From: Salegentibacter maritimus
Lineage (GTDB): Bacteria > Bacteroidota > Bacteroidia > Flavobacteriales > Flavobacteriaceae
Direction: 5' to 3'
Assembly: GCF_016236915.1 (NCBI RefSeq)
Contig: NZ_JAEHOK010000003.1
Span: 144,882 to 208,881 of the forward strand
Length of the DNA stretch: 64,000 nucleotides
Shown here: piece after piece, positions 54,178 to 62,662 of the stretch
How the letters are laid out: every line of letters starts with the position of its first letter
Position numbering within the stretch: the first letter of the stretch is position 1
Position numbers and translations under genes: made by a program
Notes under the pieces: generated by a model
Databases searched by the model: none
What the model was told of the DNA's origin: nothing
What the model saw: only the letters and a program-made list of their open reading frames with translations

Positions 54178-54357
54178 TAATCATCTATATAAAGCACTAA
54201 GGCTCTTTTTTCATTATAATCTTTGCCAGTAACAGTTAAGCCAACCCAACTGCTTCTTCAAAGCCTTCCTTTAGTTTATCAATGGGAAATAATAAAAGAA
54301 AATTAAAGGTAATAGTTTCCGGGTGGCTACATTTAAGCTGATTTCCTTCGGATTATA
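54178..54357 (-). pseudogene. Possible remnant of an alcohol-dehydrogenase-like C-terminus
   Basis: The 305-bp gap 54098-54402 contains three minus-strand frame pieces that join if two single-base shifts are allowed: NPKEISLNVATRKLLPLIFF, then DKLKEGFEEAVG, then GLTVTGKDYNEKRALVLYID and a stop at 54178. The pattern 'plus-PL…(F)P-DK-KEGFEE' with a basic end is like the last 50 residues of zinc-type (MDR) dehydrogenases. The call is an inference from short matches. Confidence 0.35.
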
Positions 54358-54402
54358 ACTTCAGAAAAAGAGGATAGACTTTAAGATTAGTTTGCAGTTA
54401 AT

Positions 54403-55656
54403 TCAATATTTCACATGATAATCTTTCTTGAAAGCAGCTTTATTCCAGGCTTTTTTGGAAGTCCATTCTTCTTTAGCACCACTCCAAAAAACACTTTCCT
54501 TTGGAAGACCCAACGGTAAAAAACTTAAAGAGGCCATGTATAGGCTGCCGGTAGAAGTATAATAATCTGCTATCTCGGGGTGATGCCCTGTAAAGCCGAG
54601 TACCAACCAATTATTGTCATCAAAAACACTCTCGTTTAACAAGTTTTTAGTGACTTGGGTAAGGGCACACCTTACCTGTGCCGGGTTTATATCTTCCGGC
54701 AGCTTTTCCTCAAGTGCTACTTGAGCCAATGCTTGCATAGCCCCGGTACGATAGGTTATAGAGCGACCAATAGGCGGAAAAGTGCCTTCTGGAGAGATCA
54801 CTCTTTCCAGTTGCCAGGAATAGCGTACCATTCGTTTTAGTGCCAATTCATATCTTCCCTGCATCCCTTTATCATGTTGAGCTAAAATCTTAAGGGTATC
54901 CACGAGCATAGGATGAATCACATAAGAGTTGTAATAATCAAAGGCAAATGTTTTCCCATCACTATACCAACCGTCGCCTACATACCATTCATCAAATTTC
55001 ACTAAAGCGTGATCTACTGCTTTCTTATTCCAATCTTCACCAATAGACAATAGAAAGGCCTCAGTTATCGCTGTAAAAAGTAACCAATTGCTCTCAAAAG
55101 GTTTTCGTGTTCGTAAAGCCTTAAATTCAGTAATAAGCCTTTGTTTTGTTACATCATCCAAAGGATCCCATAAAGTATTACGTGCTCTTATGAAACCATG
55201 TGCAAGGTAAGCCCCATCTACAATAGGTTGGTACTCTTTTCTAAAGTTTAGGTAATCGGGGTTAGCCGGGTCTACAGCATTAGAAATACCTTTAATAACA
55301 TTTTCCTTAAGTGCTTTTCTTAATTTGCCTTCTTCCGAATCATCATCGGGTAAAGCCAACCAGGGTGCCACACCGGCCATACACCGACCTACCGCTTCCA
55401 GGTAAGTAACATCCTTTCGGGAATCGTAAGATGGTGATTTCTCTACTGGCATATTTTTTCTAAGTGTAGACTTTGCCAGGTTAGAAAATATAGGTTGAGC
55501 CATTTTATATAACGTATTAACCCAGACCTGTCGGTCATTACTTCCAAAAGATTCTAAACTAGCTTGTTTCTGGTTAGCAGCAGCTATTCTAAAAGGATCT
55601 AAGGCAGAAAGTGCCATTACTCCTGAAGCAGATACCAGAAATTCCTTTCTTTTCAT
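54403..55656 (-). CDS. DUF2264 domain protein (second copy)
   Basis: 417 residues. The N-terminus MKRKEFLVSASGVMALSAL looks like a signal peptide of the Tat type (KRKEF is weaker than twin Arg). It shares with the 406-residue copy the blocks YLEAVGRCMAGVAPWLALP, DYYNSYVIHPMLVDTLK, GTFPPIGRSITYRTGAMQAL and GFTGHHPEIADYYTSTGSLY. Two copies in one locus suggest different chain positions or linkages. Function unknown. It is the first gene after susD (196-bp gap) in the presumed long transcript. Confidence 0.8.
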   Translation of the reverse strand: MKRKEFLVSASGVMALSALDPFRIAAANQKQASLESFGSNDRQVWVNTLYKMAQPIFSNLAKSTLRKNMPVEKSPSYDSRKDVTYLEAVGRCMAGVAPWLALPDDDSEEGKLRKALKENVIKGISNAVDPANPDYLNFRKEYQPIVDGAYLAHGFIRARNTLWDPLDDVTKQRLITEFKALRTRKPFESNWLLFTAITEAFLLSIGEDWNKKAVDHALVKFDEWYVGDGWYSDGKTFAFDYYNSYVIHPMLVDTLKILAQHDKGMQGRYELALKRMVRYSWQLERVISPEGTFPPIGRSITYRTGAMQALAQVALEEKLPEDINPAQVRCALTQVTKNLLNESVFDDNNWLVLGFTGHHPEIADYYTSTGSLYMASLSFLPLGLPKESVFWSGAKEEWTSKKAWNKAAFKKDYHVKY

Positions 55657-55852
55657 AATAGTTTACATTTACTGAAGTTGTTATGTAAATATTGCAAGAG
55701 GCTCTTTGTATTTGCTAGTTTTAAGCAATAGGTAATTAAAATCACCTATTGCTTAAATAACCTAAATAAGATTCTAAGGGTGTTATTAAGAACCAATATA
55801 ACTTAAAGGTCTTAACATCTTTCTTAAGAGCCTGGCAATATTATTAAATCTC

Positions 55853-57490
55853 TTACCAACCCGGATTTTGCTCCAGAGAAGGGTTTAATGCAATTTGATT
55901 TACTGGAAATGGCCAGAGATAATCCCGAGCAGGGTCAAAGTGCCTATTTTCTGCTTTTTGTAGAATAATTAAGTTATCTGAAGTTACCTCGGGAACTACC
56001 TCAGTTCCGAATTCATCAAAAAAGTAATTTCCCAATATAGTTTTTGGTAATTCTATTTCTGCAGTTTTCCATCTAATCAAGTCCCAATATCTAAAGCCTT
56101 CAAGTGCCAATTCAACTCTTCGCTCCCTTCTTATTTCTTCACGCATTTCAAGGCCATTGTTATCTACAAGGGAATTGGTGAGGTGAGGCATGGAAACACT
56201 TTCCCGGTCGCGTAATATATTTACCGAAATATTGAGATCTTCATCACTAATGCTCTCATCTAATTCATAGGTTGCTTCGGCATAATTCAGTAAAACCTCA
56301 GCATAACGAATAAGCGTTCTGTCAATATAAGATCGGGAAACTTGCCAATCGTTCAAATTGGCATATCTCCTATTGGCAAACCCAGTTTTCTGAAAACTTA
56401 TCGCCGGAATATTAAATACAGGCTGGGTACCAATATACTCATCACCCTCTTTAAAGAAGGTAGCCCCCATACGAGGATCTCTATTATTAAAAACTTCTAC
56501 GGTATTGGTAGGTTTTTCATATAAAGGAGACTTACTAATTGGCAGTCCATCAGTCATTAAATAAGAAGTGGCTAAGCCCCTGGTAGGATTGGCAGCCCCA
56601 GTTTCTAAATTTCTTTGCGCCACATGATAAGAAATAGATTCTTCTAAGTTTTTACCATATTGCCTCACTAATATATTCTCCTTGTTCTGCCTACCTTCTC
56701 CCTCATATTGAAAGAGATTGAAATAATTTGGAAAAATATCATGTTCTCCAGAATCCATAACTTCTTTCGCTGCTGTCTTCGCAATCATCAAATGTTTTTG
56801 AGCATCGCCATAACCGTGAAATTTGCTTCGTGTTCCTTCAAATAAAGCTACTCTAGATTTAAAAGCTAAAGCAGCAGTTTTGGATATCCTTCCATAATCC
56901 TCGGCTTTAATTGTACCTGGAGATTTAAGGTCTAATACTGCCGAATCTAAATCACTATATATTTGGGCTACAACCTCTTCTCTTGAAGCCTGTCCCATAT
57001 TGAGCTCTTCATCTTCTATGTTTAGGGGCTTTAAAATTAAAGGAACCCCACCATAGCGGCGAAACAAATTAAAGTAGCCCCAGGCTCTAAAAAACTTGGC
57101 TTCAGCAACATATATGTTTATTTGGTTAATATCTCCACCTCTATCAGCTACTAAATCTGCTTTTTCAATTATATTATTGGCTGCTCTAATAAGTCTATAT
57201 TGAGCTCTATAGTATCCATCGGAAGATGGAGTAATTCTAGTACCATCACTTATAGAGTTAGCACTGGTACCAAAAGCATCATCAGACCATACATCACCGG
57301 TTTCTGGCAAACCTGGTAAAAAGGTATATAAATAATTGGCGGCAGACTTAAGGTCGTTTTCATTTTGCCAAAATGCAGGATCACTAATAGAGGTTTCCGG
57401 TAAGCGATCTACATTACAGGACAGCACACCAAAAACCATTATTAAACTAAATAATATTCTAAATTCTTTTTTCATACTGATAAATTTCAA
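55853..57490 (-). CDS. susD: SusD-like glycan-binding lipoprotein
   Basis: 545 residues, the standard SusD length, with a lipobox (VFGVLSC). Start could be Met6 (57475). SusD features are RLPETSISDPAFWQNENDLK near the N-terminus, AEAKFFRAWGYFNLFRRYGG, and the C-terminal RERRVELALEGFRYWDLIRW and FPVNQIALNPSLEQNPGW. Sits on the outer leaf of the outer membrane as lid of the SusC channel. 6 bp after susC. Confidence 0.95.
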   Translation of the reverse strand: MKFISMKKEFRILFSLIMVFGVLSCNVDRLPETSISDPAFWQNENDLKSAANYLYTFLPGLPETGDVWSDDAFGTSANSISDGTRITPSSDGYYRAQYRLIRAANNIIEKADLVADRGGDINQINIYVAEAKFFRAWGYFNLFRRYGGVPLILKPLNIEDEELNMGQASREEVVAQIYSDLDSAVLDLKSPGTIKAEDYGRISKTAALAFKSRVALFEGTRSKFHGYGDAQKHLMIAKTAAKEVMDSGEHDIFPNYFNLFQYEGEGRQNKENILVRQYGKNLEESISYHVAQRNLETGAANPTRGLATSYLMTDGLPISKSPLYEKPTNTVEVFNNRDPRMGATFFKEGDEYIGTQPVFNIPAISFQKTGFANRRYANLNDWQVSRSYIDRTLIRYAEVLLNYAEATYELDESISDEDLNISVNILRDRESVSMPHLTNSLVDNNGLEMREEIRRERRVELALEGFRYWDLIRWKTAEIELPKTILGNYFFDEFGTEVVPEVTSDNLIILQKAENRHFDPARDYLWPFPVNQIALNPSLEQNPGW

Positions 57491-57496
57491 AATTGT

Positions 57497-60400
57497 TTAA
57501 AATGATAAATTGATACCTAAAGCAACTTTACCCGTAAACGGATAATTTGCTCTTTGCTCATTGCGTTGCTCAGGATCAAAAACGCCATCAAAGACTCCCA
57601 ATTTGTTAAACAGAAGTAAATCTTCTCCCGTAACGTAAATCCTGAACCTTGATATAGGTAATTGACTTATTACTTTTTGGGAGAGAGAGTAACCAAGTTG
57701 AATATTCTTTAAACGAACATAACTACCGTCTTGCACCCATCTATCTGAAGTTGCATAATTATGAGTTCCTTTAAGAAAAGGCCTGGGAAAAGCGGCATCG
57801 GGGTTATTTGGTGTCCAAAAATCTCTATGAAATGCCATAGGTTGGAACCAGGTTTGATTAAAAGGCATTACAACCGCTGTTGGTGCTAAAAAGGATCGTT
57901 TTCCAACTCCCTGAAAGAAAATACTAAAATCAATATTTTTATAATTTGCCCCGGCATTTATTCCGAATAGGTATCTGGATTGGTCAGTACCAAGTTTCAC
58001 TAAATCTCCGTGATTTTCAACTGTTCCTCCGCCATTATTAATTAAGCCGTCACCATTTTGATCTACATATTCTATGTCTCCGATTCCTGTTCGGTTATCA
58101 TAAAAAGGAGCATTTTCTAATTGACTTTCGCTTTCTATATAGCCGGGCACAGTTTCATAGCCCCAAATTGTATTTAATGGAAAACCTTCTATTAATCTAT
58201 TGGTTCTAGAACCTACAGTGTTTCTATTACCACCATAACTAATTAACTCATTCTGGTTGTCTGATAGATTAAAGCCTATATTATAGCTAAAATCATCACC
58301 TATTTTATCCCTAAAATTTAAATTAGTCTCCCATCCCCAACTTTTTAATTCACCGCGATTAACCCTGGGTGTATTTATACCTATGGTAGCTGGTAAATTA
58401 GTAGGTATCAACATATTCCTGTTATGCTTAATATAATAATCAAAAGATCCCTGTAGCTTATTCTTAAATAAAGAAACATCTACGCCATAGTTAACAGTTT
58501 CTACGGTTTCCCAGGCTAAATTAGGAGAAGGAAGTCCTCCCTGATAAAAATAAGTAGTACGGTCTTCGGTAGCTCCCATAACCAAAGCATTACCATAGTT
58601 TAATCCAGGGATATAATCGTAATAGCCAATAATATCGGCATTTGCATTCCCTAATTGCCCCCAGGAAGCTCTTGGCTTAAATTCACTAAAAAAGGGTAAA
58701 GCAGTTTCAAACCATTTTTCTTTATGCATATTCCAGCCTATAGAACCTGATGGAAACCATTTTAGCCTGGATCCGGGCGCTAAGCGGGAAGTCTCATCTC
58801 CCCTTATCGTGGCCTCTAATAAATATTTATCCTTAAAACTATAATTGAAACGGCCAAAATATGATTGGTTAGCAAAAGTTGTTACCCCTTCACTATTTCT
58901 TTTACTATTGGCATCACCAAGGTTTAAAGATGGTAAATCATTACTAACTAAGGAACTGGCAGAGCTTGTTACAGAATGTCCTCTATAATCTTCCCATTGA
59001 TAGCCCCCTAAAAGATGAATTTTATGGTTGTTAAAAAGGGTAATATCATAGTTCGTTAGGAACTGAAAGTTATCTCTTGCATAATTTGCTCCCAACACAG
59101 TATAGGAGTTAGGATTATTTAAATAGTAAACAGGAGAAAATCTATCCCATAACTCTACTGTTCTATTAAATCTGTCATAATCCCGTCTATTTTCCTGCCG
59201 GCCATAGATCATTTTAAGCTCCAAACCATCTATAAAGTTTGAAGCGGTTAGGGTAAATGTTCCATTTAACTCTGCCCTCTTATCGTTAGCATAACCTCCT
59301 TCTGTTAGGTAGGCATAAGTGTTATTTCCTGATGTTCCAGCACCACCAAAGAGTTTCCCTTCTGGTGTAAAGATTGGGAAACGTTGTCTTGCCTGCCAAA
59401 CTTGCTGTAAAAGACCATAACCATTTACTCCTGCTGAAGGTGATTCTCTATCATTAACATTATACGCCAATCTAGAATCTAATGATAGGTGTTTTGACAG
59501 CTCGGCACTCATATTTAGACGAGTATTAAGACGTTTATTCCCATCTGGACCAACTTTGAACATACCTTCCTGATCCAAATATCCCACAGAAAAAAAGTAG
59601 TTAACCTTATCACTCCCGCCTCTGGCACTAACATTATGACTTTGCATTAAATATAAATCTCTAGCTACCTGATCTTTAATACTTTTTTGGTTATAAGTAA
59701 GATACCTAGTAGAATCGGTTGGTGAAACAACAAACTCTACTCCATTTCTAATATTATCTAAATCAAAATCACTATACTCGGGCCCAACACCGGCATTTTT
59801 CCTTGCCAAGTTTGAAAATTCAGCCTCTTCTAAAAGAGACAATCTATCAGGAATATTTAAGGGCCATTGAACGGTAAGTAGACTTGAATAGTCTACAACA
59901 GTTTTTCCCGATTTCCCTTCTTTTGTAGTAACCAATATAACTCCACCGGCCGCTCGAGACCCATAAATAGCTGCCGCAGCAGCATCTTTTAGCACCGTAA
60001 CGGTTTTCACATCGGTGGGGTTAATGGTATTTAGATCATTTAAAGACATTGTTACCCCATCTACAATTAGCAAAGGATCCACATTTCCATTTGCTGATGT
60101 AGCACCCCGAATTTGTATATTCAAGCCCTCATCACCGGGCTGCCCGGTTGTTCGAGAAATATTTAACCCGGAGGTAGTTCCCTGTAAAGCATTTCCTAAA
60201 TTAGTTACAGGTCTATCTTCGATAGTTTCGGCATTAATAGTTGAAACAGCTCCAGTAAGATTTGCTCTTTCTTGCTTACCATAACCAACAACCACCACTT
60301 CATTTAAGGCTGCTACATCTTCTTTAAGAACTACGTTAATTACATCACGTCCGGCGGGCTCAATATCCTGGGAAAGAAATCCGACATAACGAAAACTGAG

Positions 60401-60655
60401 AACCGTATTAGAATCAGGCAAGATAATCTCATAATTTCCATCAAAGTCAGTCACGACTCCATTATTGGTGTTTTTTTCCATTACGGTAACACCCGGTAAT
60501 GGCATTCCAGCCTCATCGGTAACCGTTCCAGATACACTAATCTCACCCTGCGCATATGCTGTAAAGCTTAATAGAAAAGATAAAAAGAATAGGAACGAGG
60601 CTATATTACATAGCTTTTTCTGAGGTTTATTTTTTTCAATTAATGTTTTTTTCAT
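57497..60655 (-). CDS. susC: SusC-like TonB-dependent outer-membrane transporter
   Basis: 1052 residues. Signal peptide (FTAYAQG), a carboxypeptidase-like N-terminal domain (VSGTVTDEAGMPLPGVTVME), a TonB/plug region (NEVVVVGYGKQERANLTGAV), and a 22-strand barrel ending in Phe (GKVALGINLSF). It is the long SusC form without a clear extra STN domain. Imports oligosaccharides with SusD using TonB energy. The operator palindrome at 60696-60707 lies 41 bp before the start codon. Confidence 0.96.
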   Translation of the reverse strand: MKKTLIEKNKPQKKLCNIASFLFFLSFLLSFTAYAQGEISVSGTVTDEAGMPLPGVTVMEKNTNNGVVTDFDGNYEIILPDSNTVLSFRYVGFLSQDIEPAGRDVINVVLKEDVAALNEVVVVGYGKQERANLTGAVSTINAETIEDRPVTNLGNALQGTTSGLNISRTTGQPGDEGLNIQIRGATSANGNVDPLLIVDGVTMSLNDLNTINPTDVKTVTVLKDAAAAAIYGSRAAGGVILVTTKEGKSGKTVVDYSSLLTVQWPLNIPDRLSLLEEAEFSNLARKNAGVGPEYSDFDLDNIRNGVEFVVSPTDSTRYLTYNQKSIKDQVARDLYLMQSHNVSARGGSDKVNYFFSVGYLDQEGMFKVGPDGNKRLNTRLNMSAELSKHLSLDSRLAYNVNDRESPSAGVNGYGLLQQVWQARQRFPIFTPEGKLFGGAGTSGNNTYAYLTEGGYANDKRAELNGTFTLTASNFIDGLELKMIYGRQENRRDYDRFNRTVELWDRFSPVYYLNNPNSYTVLGANYARDNFQFLTNYDITLFNNHKIHLLGGYQWEDYRGHSVTSSASSLVSNDLPSLNLGDANSKRNSEGVTTFANQSYFGRFNYSFKDKYLLEATIRGDETSRLAPGSRLKWFPSGSIGWNMHKEKWFETALPFFSEFKPRASWGQLGNANADIIGYYDYIPGLNYGNALVMGATEDRTTYFYQGGLPSPNLAWETVETVNYGVDVSLFKNKLQGSFDYYIKHNRNMLIPTNLPATIGINTPRVNRGELKSWGWETNLNFRDKIGDDFSYNIGFNLSDNQNELISYGGNRNTVGSRTNRLIEGFPLNTIWGYETVPGYIESESQLENAPFYDNRTGIGDIEYVDQNGDGLINNGGGTVENHGDLVKLGTDQSRYLFGINAGANYKNIDFSIFFQGVGKRSFLAPTAVVMPFNQTWFQPMAFHRDFWTPNNPDAAFPRPFLKGTHNYATSDRWVQDGSYVRLKNIQLGYSLSQKVISQLPISRFRIYVTGEDLLLFNKLGVFDGVFDPEQRNEQRANYPFTGKVALGINLSF

Positions 60656-60695
60656 AATGATTTTTGGTTTCGTTAATTAATTCAATACACATAAA

Positions 60696-60707
60696 ACAAT
60701 CGATTGT
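60696..60707. promoter_or_regulatory. LacI-type operator, susC
   Basis: Perfect palindrome ACAATCGATTGT 41 bp upstream of susC. The matching -7 box at the expected distance is not convincing, unlike at the other three sites. Confidence 0.7.
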
Positions 60708-60733
60708 CTAAATGAGTCAAAAAATTAGTAATC

Positions 60734-61921
60734 CTATTTACTAATTTGCTTTTGCCTCAAAAGTGCTTCTAGGTAATAATAGTCAGCATAATTTAGTGGG
60801 ACATCCAGCTCATCATTATGAGGTTTACTACCTACAGAGCGCTTTAATAAAAAACCTCCATTAGTTGTAGTTTCAGCTAAATAGGTACTGGAGCTTAAGT
60901 TATCTAAAATCTCGTTCCCCCACTTTAAATACTCCTCACTACTTGCATCTGTATCGTAAGTACTTAGTTCTAAAAGAGCCGAAGCTGTAATTGCTGCCGC
61001 AGAAGCATCGCGAAGCGTATTCTCTCCTGGAGCCACATCGAAATCCCAGTAAGGAATCTGATCATTTGGTAAATTAGGGTGGGTTTTAATAAAATCAGCA
61101 ATTTTTTCGGCCTGCTTCAAATACTTAGGATCCTGTGTTTCCCGATAAACCAATACATAGCCATACAACGCCCAAGCTTGTCCTCTAGACCAAGCAGATT
61201 CATCACTATAGCCTTGATGCGTAACTTTTTCATTAATATCTCCTGTTAAAGGATCATAATCTACTACGTGAAAAGAACTTCCATCCTCCCTAAAATGGTT
61301 TTTCATGGTAGTATCGGCATGACTAACCGCTATATCATAAAATGTAGAATCTCCAGAAATTTTAGTTGCGTGAAACAATAGCTCTAAATTCATCATATTA
61401 TCGATAATTACGGGACAATCCCATTTTTTATTCCAATCCCATGACTGGAGAACGCCCGCATTGGGCTTGAAGCGAGTTGAAAGAGATTTCGCAGTTTGCA
61501 CTATAATATCTTCATAAGCCTTTGAGTCCTGATACTTTAAACCATTACCATAACTACATTCTATTATAAAGCCTACATCATGATTTCCCTCCCAATATTG
61601 TATGGTATCCAATTTTTCAGTATATGCCATAGCACGTTCCTTCCAAACATCATTCCCGGTTAGACCATAAAGCTGCCATAAAGACCCGGGATAAAAACCA
61701 CTTGTCCAATCATAAGGGCCAACATTTACCAATTTGTCATTTTTCGTAGTACGAGGCATTGGTTTAGGACTTTCCTTTACGTCCTTAATGCTTTTATACA
61801 AATACTCATATTGCTCTTCCAACTGCCCCACATCAGCTGCTTCCAAATTTGATTTCTTACTAACGCAGCTAGCCGAAACAATATATACCATTAATAAAAT
61901 TAATCTACAAGTTGATTTCAT
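60734..61921 (-). CDS. GH88 unsaturated glucuronyl hydrolase, lipoprotein (second copy)
   Basis: 395 residues with a lipobox (VSASC, Cys19). Catalytic-type motifs EGNHDVGFIIECSYG (Asp115) and PVIIDNMMNLELL (Asp174), with DESAWSRGQAWALYGYV. It resembles the 410-residue GH88 at 45753-46985 closely along the whole length, so one is likely a duplicate specialised for another oligosaccharide. An operator-like site lies 52 bp upstream of the start codon. Next to susC, on the same strand. Confidence 0.92.
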   Translation of the reverse strand: MKSTCRLILLMVYIVSASCVSKKSNLEAADVGQLEEQYEYLYKSIKDVKESPKPMPRTTKNDKLVNVGPYDWTSGFYPGSLWQLYGLTGNDVWKERAMAYTEKLDTIQYWEGNHDVGFIIECSYGNGLKYQDSKAYEDIIVQTAKSLSTRFKPNAGVLQSWDWNKKWDCPVIIDNMMNLELLFHATKISGDSTFYDIAVSHADTTMKNHFREDGSSFHVVDYDPLTGDINEKVTHQGYSDESAWSRGQAWALYGYVLVYRETQDPKYLKQAEKIADFIKTHPNLPNDQIPYWDFDVAPGENTLRDASAAAITASALLELSTYDTDASSEEYLKWGNEILDNLSSSTYLAETTTNGGFLLKRSVGSKPHNDELDVPLNYADYYYLEALLRQKQISK

Positions 61922-61972
61922 TTTCTATAATTTAACAATTCAAGACAATATTAATAAAATTATTCCCTAATA

Positions 61973-61984
61973 ACAATCGATTGC
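61973..61984. promoter_or_regulatory. LacI-type operator, second GH88 gene
   Basis: ACAATCGATTGC, one mismatch from the palindrome. Its centre is 20 bp upstream of the centre of a minus-strand box TAATTTTA at 61955-61962. Confidence 0.6.
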
Positions 61985-62545
61985 AATAAAATAAATTAAC
62001 TTTTTTTTTACATAGAACCAATTATGGTAAATAAGGGCTATTCAATTTTTAGAAGTTTAGCATTTACAGAAGCCTACCAACAAATTTTATGTAGTAAATA
62101 TCAAAATTGCTAAAATCATTAAATATTAATAGCGGAAGCACTGACTTAATAAAATCTATTAAAGGAATATGAAATTAAACCATTTATCCCAGATGGCGTG
62201 AAGCGACTGGCAATACATAGCTGGATTCTTTTCTTTATTTAGAAGCAGTTACTTATCGCAAATCCGGATATGTCTAGCGCCTAAAGCTGAAATACAGGAT
62301 TCCCTTGATATGGTATAGACTTGATACCTAATTCTTATCAAAAGCTAGCGAAATAAGATTTATAAGACTTTATAGAAAGTTATGGTGAAGATCCAAAAGC
62401 TTAGCAAAGCTTTCTTAATAATTTTGGTTATTAATTATTCATTGTGAAAGAATTGCAAAGAGCATAAGTACATTTGAGAACAAACTTCAAAAAATGGAGG
62501 ACTAAATTTTCTTCTAAATGGAAATATAATTTTTTAAAATTATTA
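61985..62545. other. Intergenic upstream of the PUL, no gene seen
   Basis: About 560 bp of AT-rich DNA between the second GH88 operator and the repeat next to the insertion sequence. No protein-like frame, RNA gene or strong hairpin that I could support. Confidence 0.5.
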
Positions 62546-62657
62546 GTAAACTACCCCGAGCAAACCACTAGATATTCGTTGGATACATATTTTTAATTTT
62601 GAGGTAAGCCCAGGATTACAGCCTTTGGCGGTGCCGATGCAAGGGGATTGAGGTAAG
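62546..62657 (+). repeat. ~110-bp interspersed repeat, copy 3
   Basis: GTAAACTACCCCGAGCAAAC…GATATTCGTTGGATAC…CAGCCTTTGGCGGTGCCGAT. The most degenerate of three copies (others 15611-15729 and 26416-26528). It ends about 6 bp before the insertion sequence. Confidence 0.65.
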
Positions 62658-62662
62658 ACAAC

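Noticed and set aside
26748..61921. Alginate or ulvan utilization locus.
   Set aside because: No PL6/7/17 alginate lyase, no PL24/25/28/40 ulvan lyase, no GH105 or GH78 that I can recognise; GH20 and GH88 with heparinase-fold lyases fit a HexNAc/uronate glycan better.
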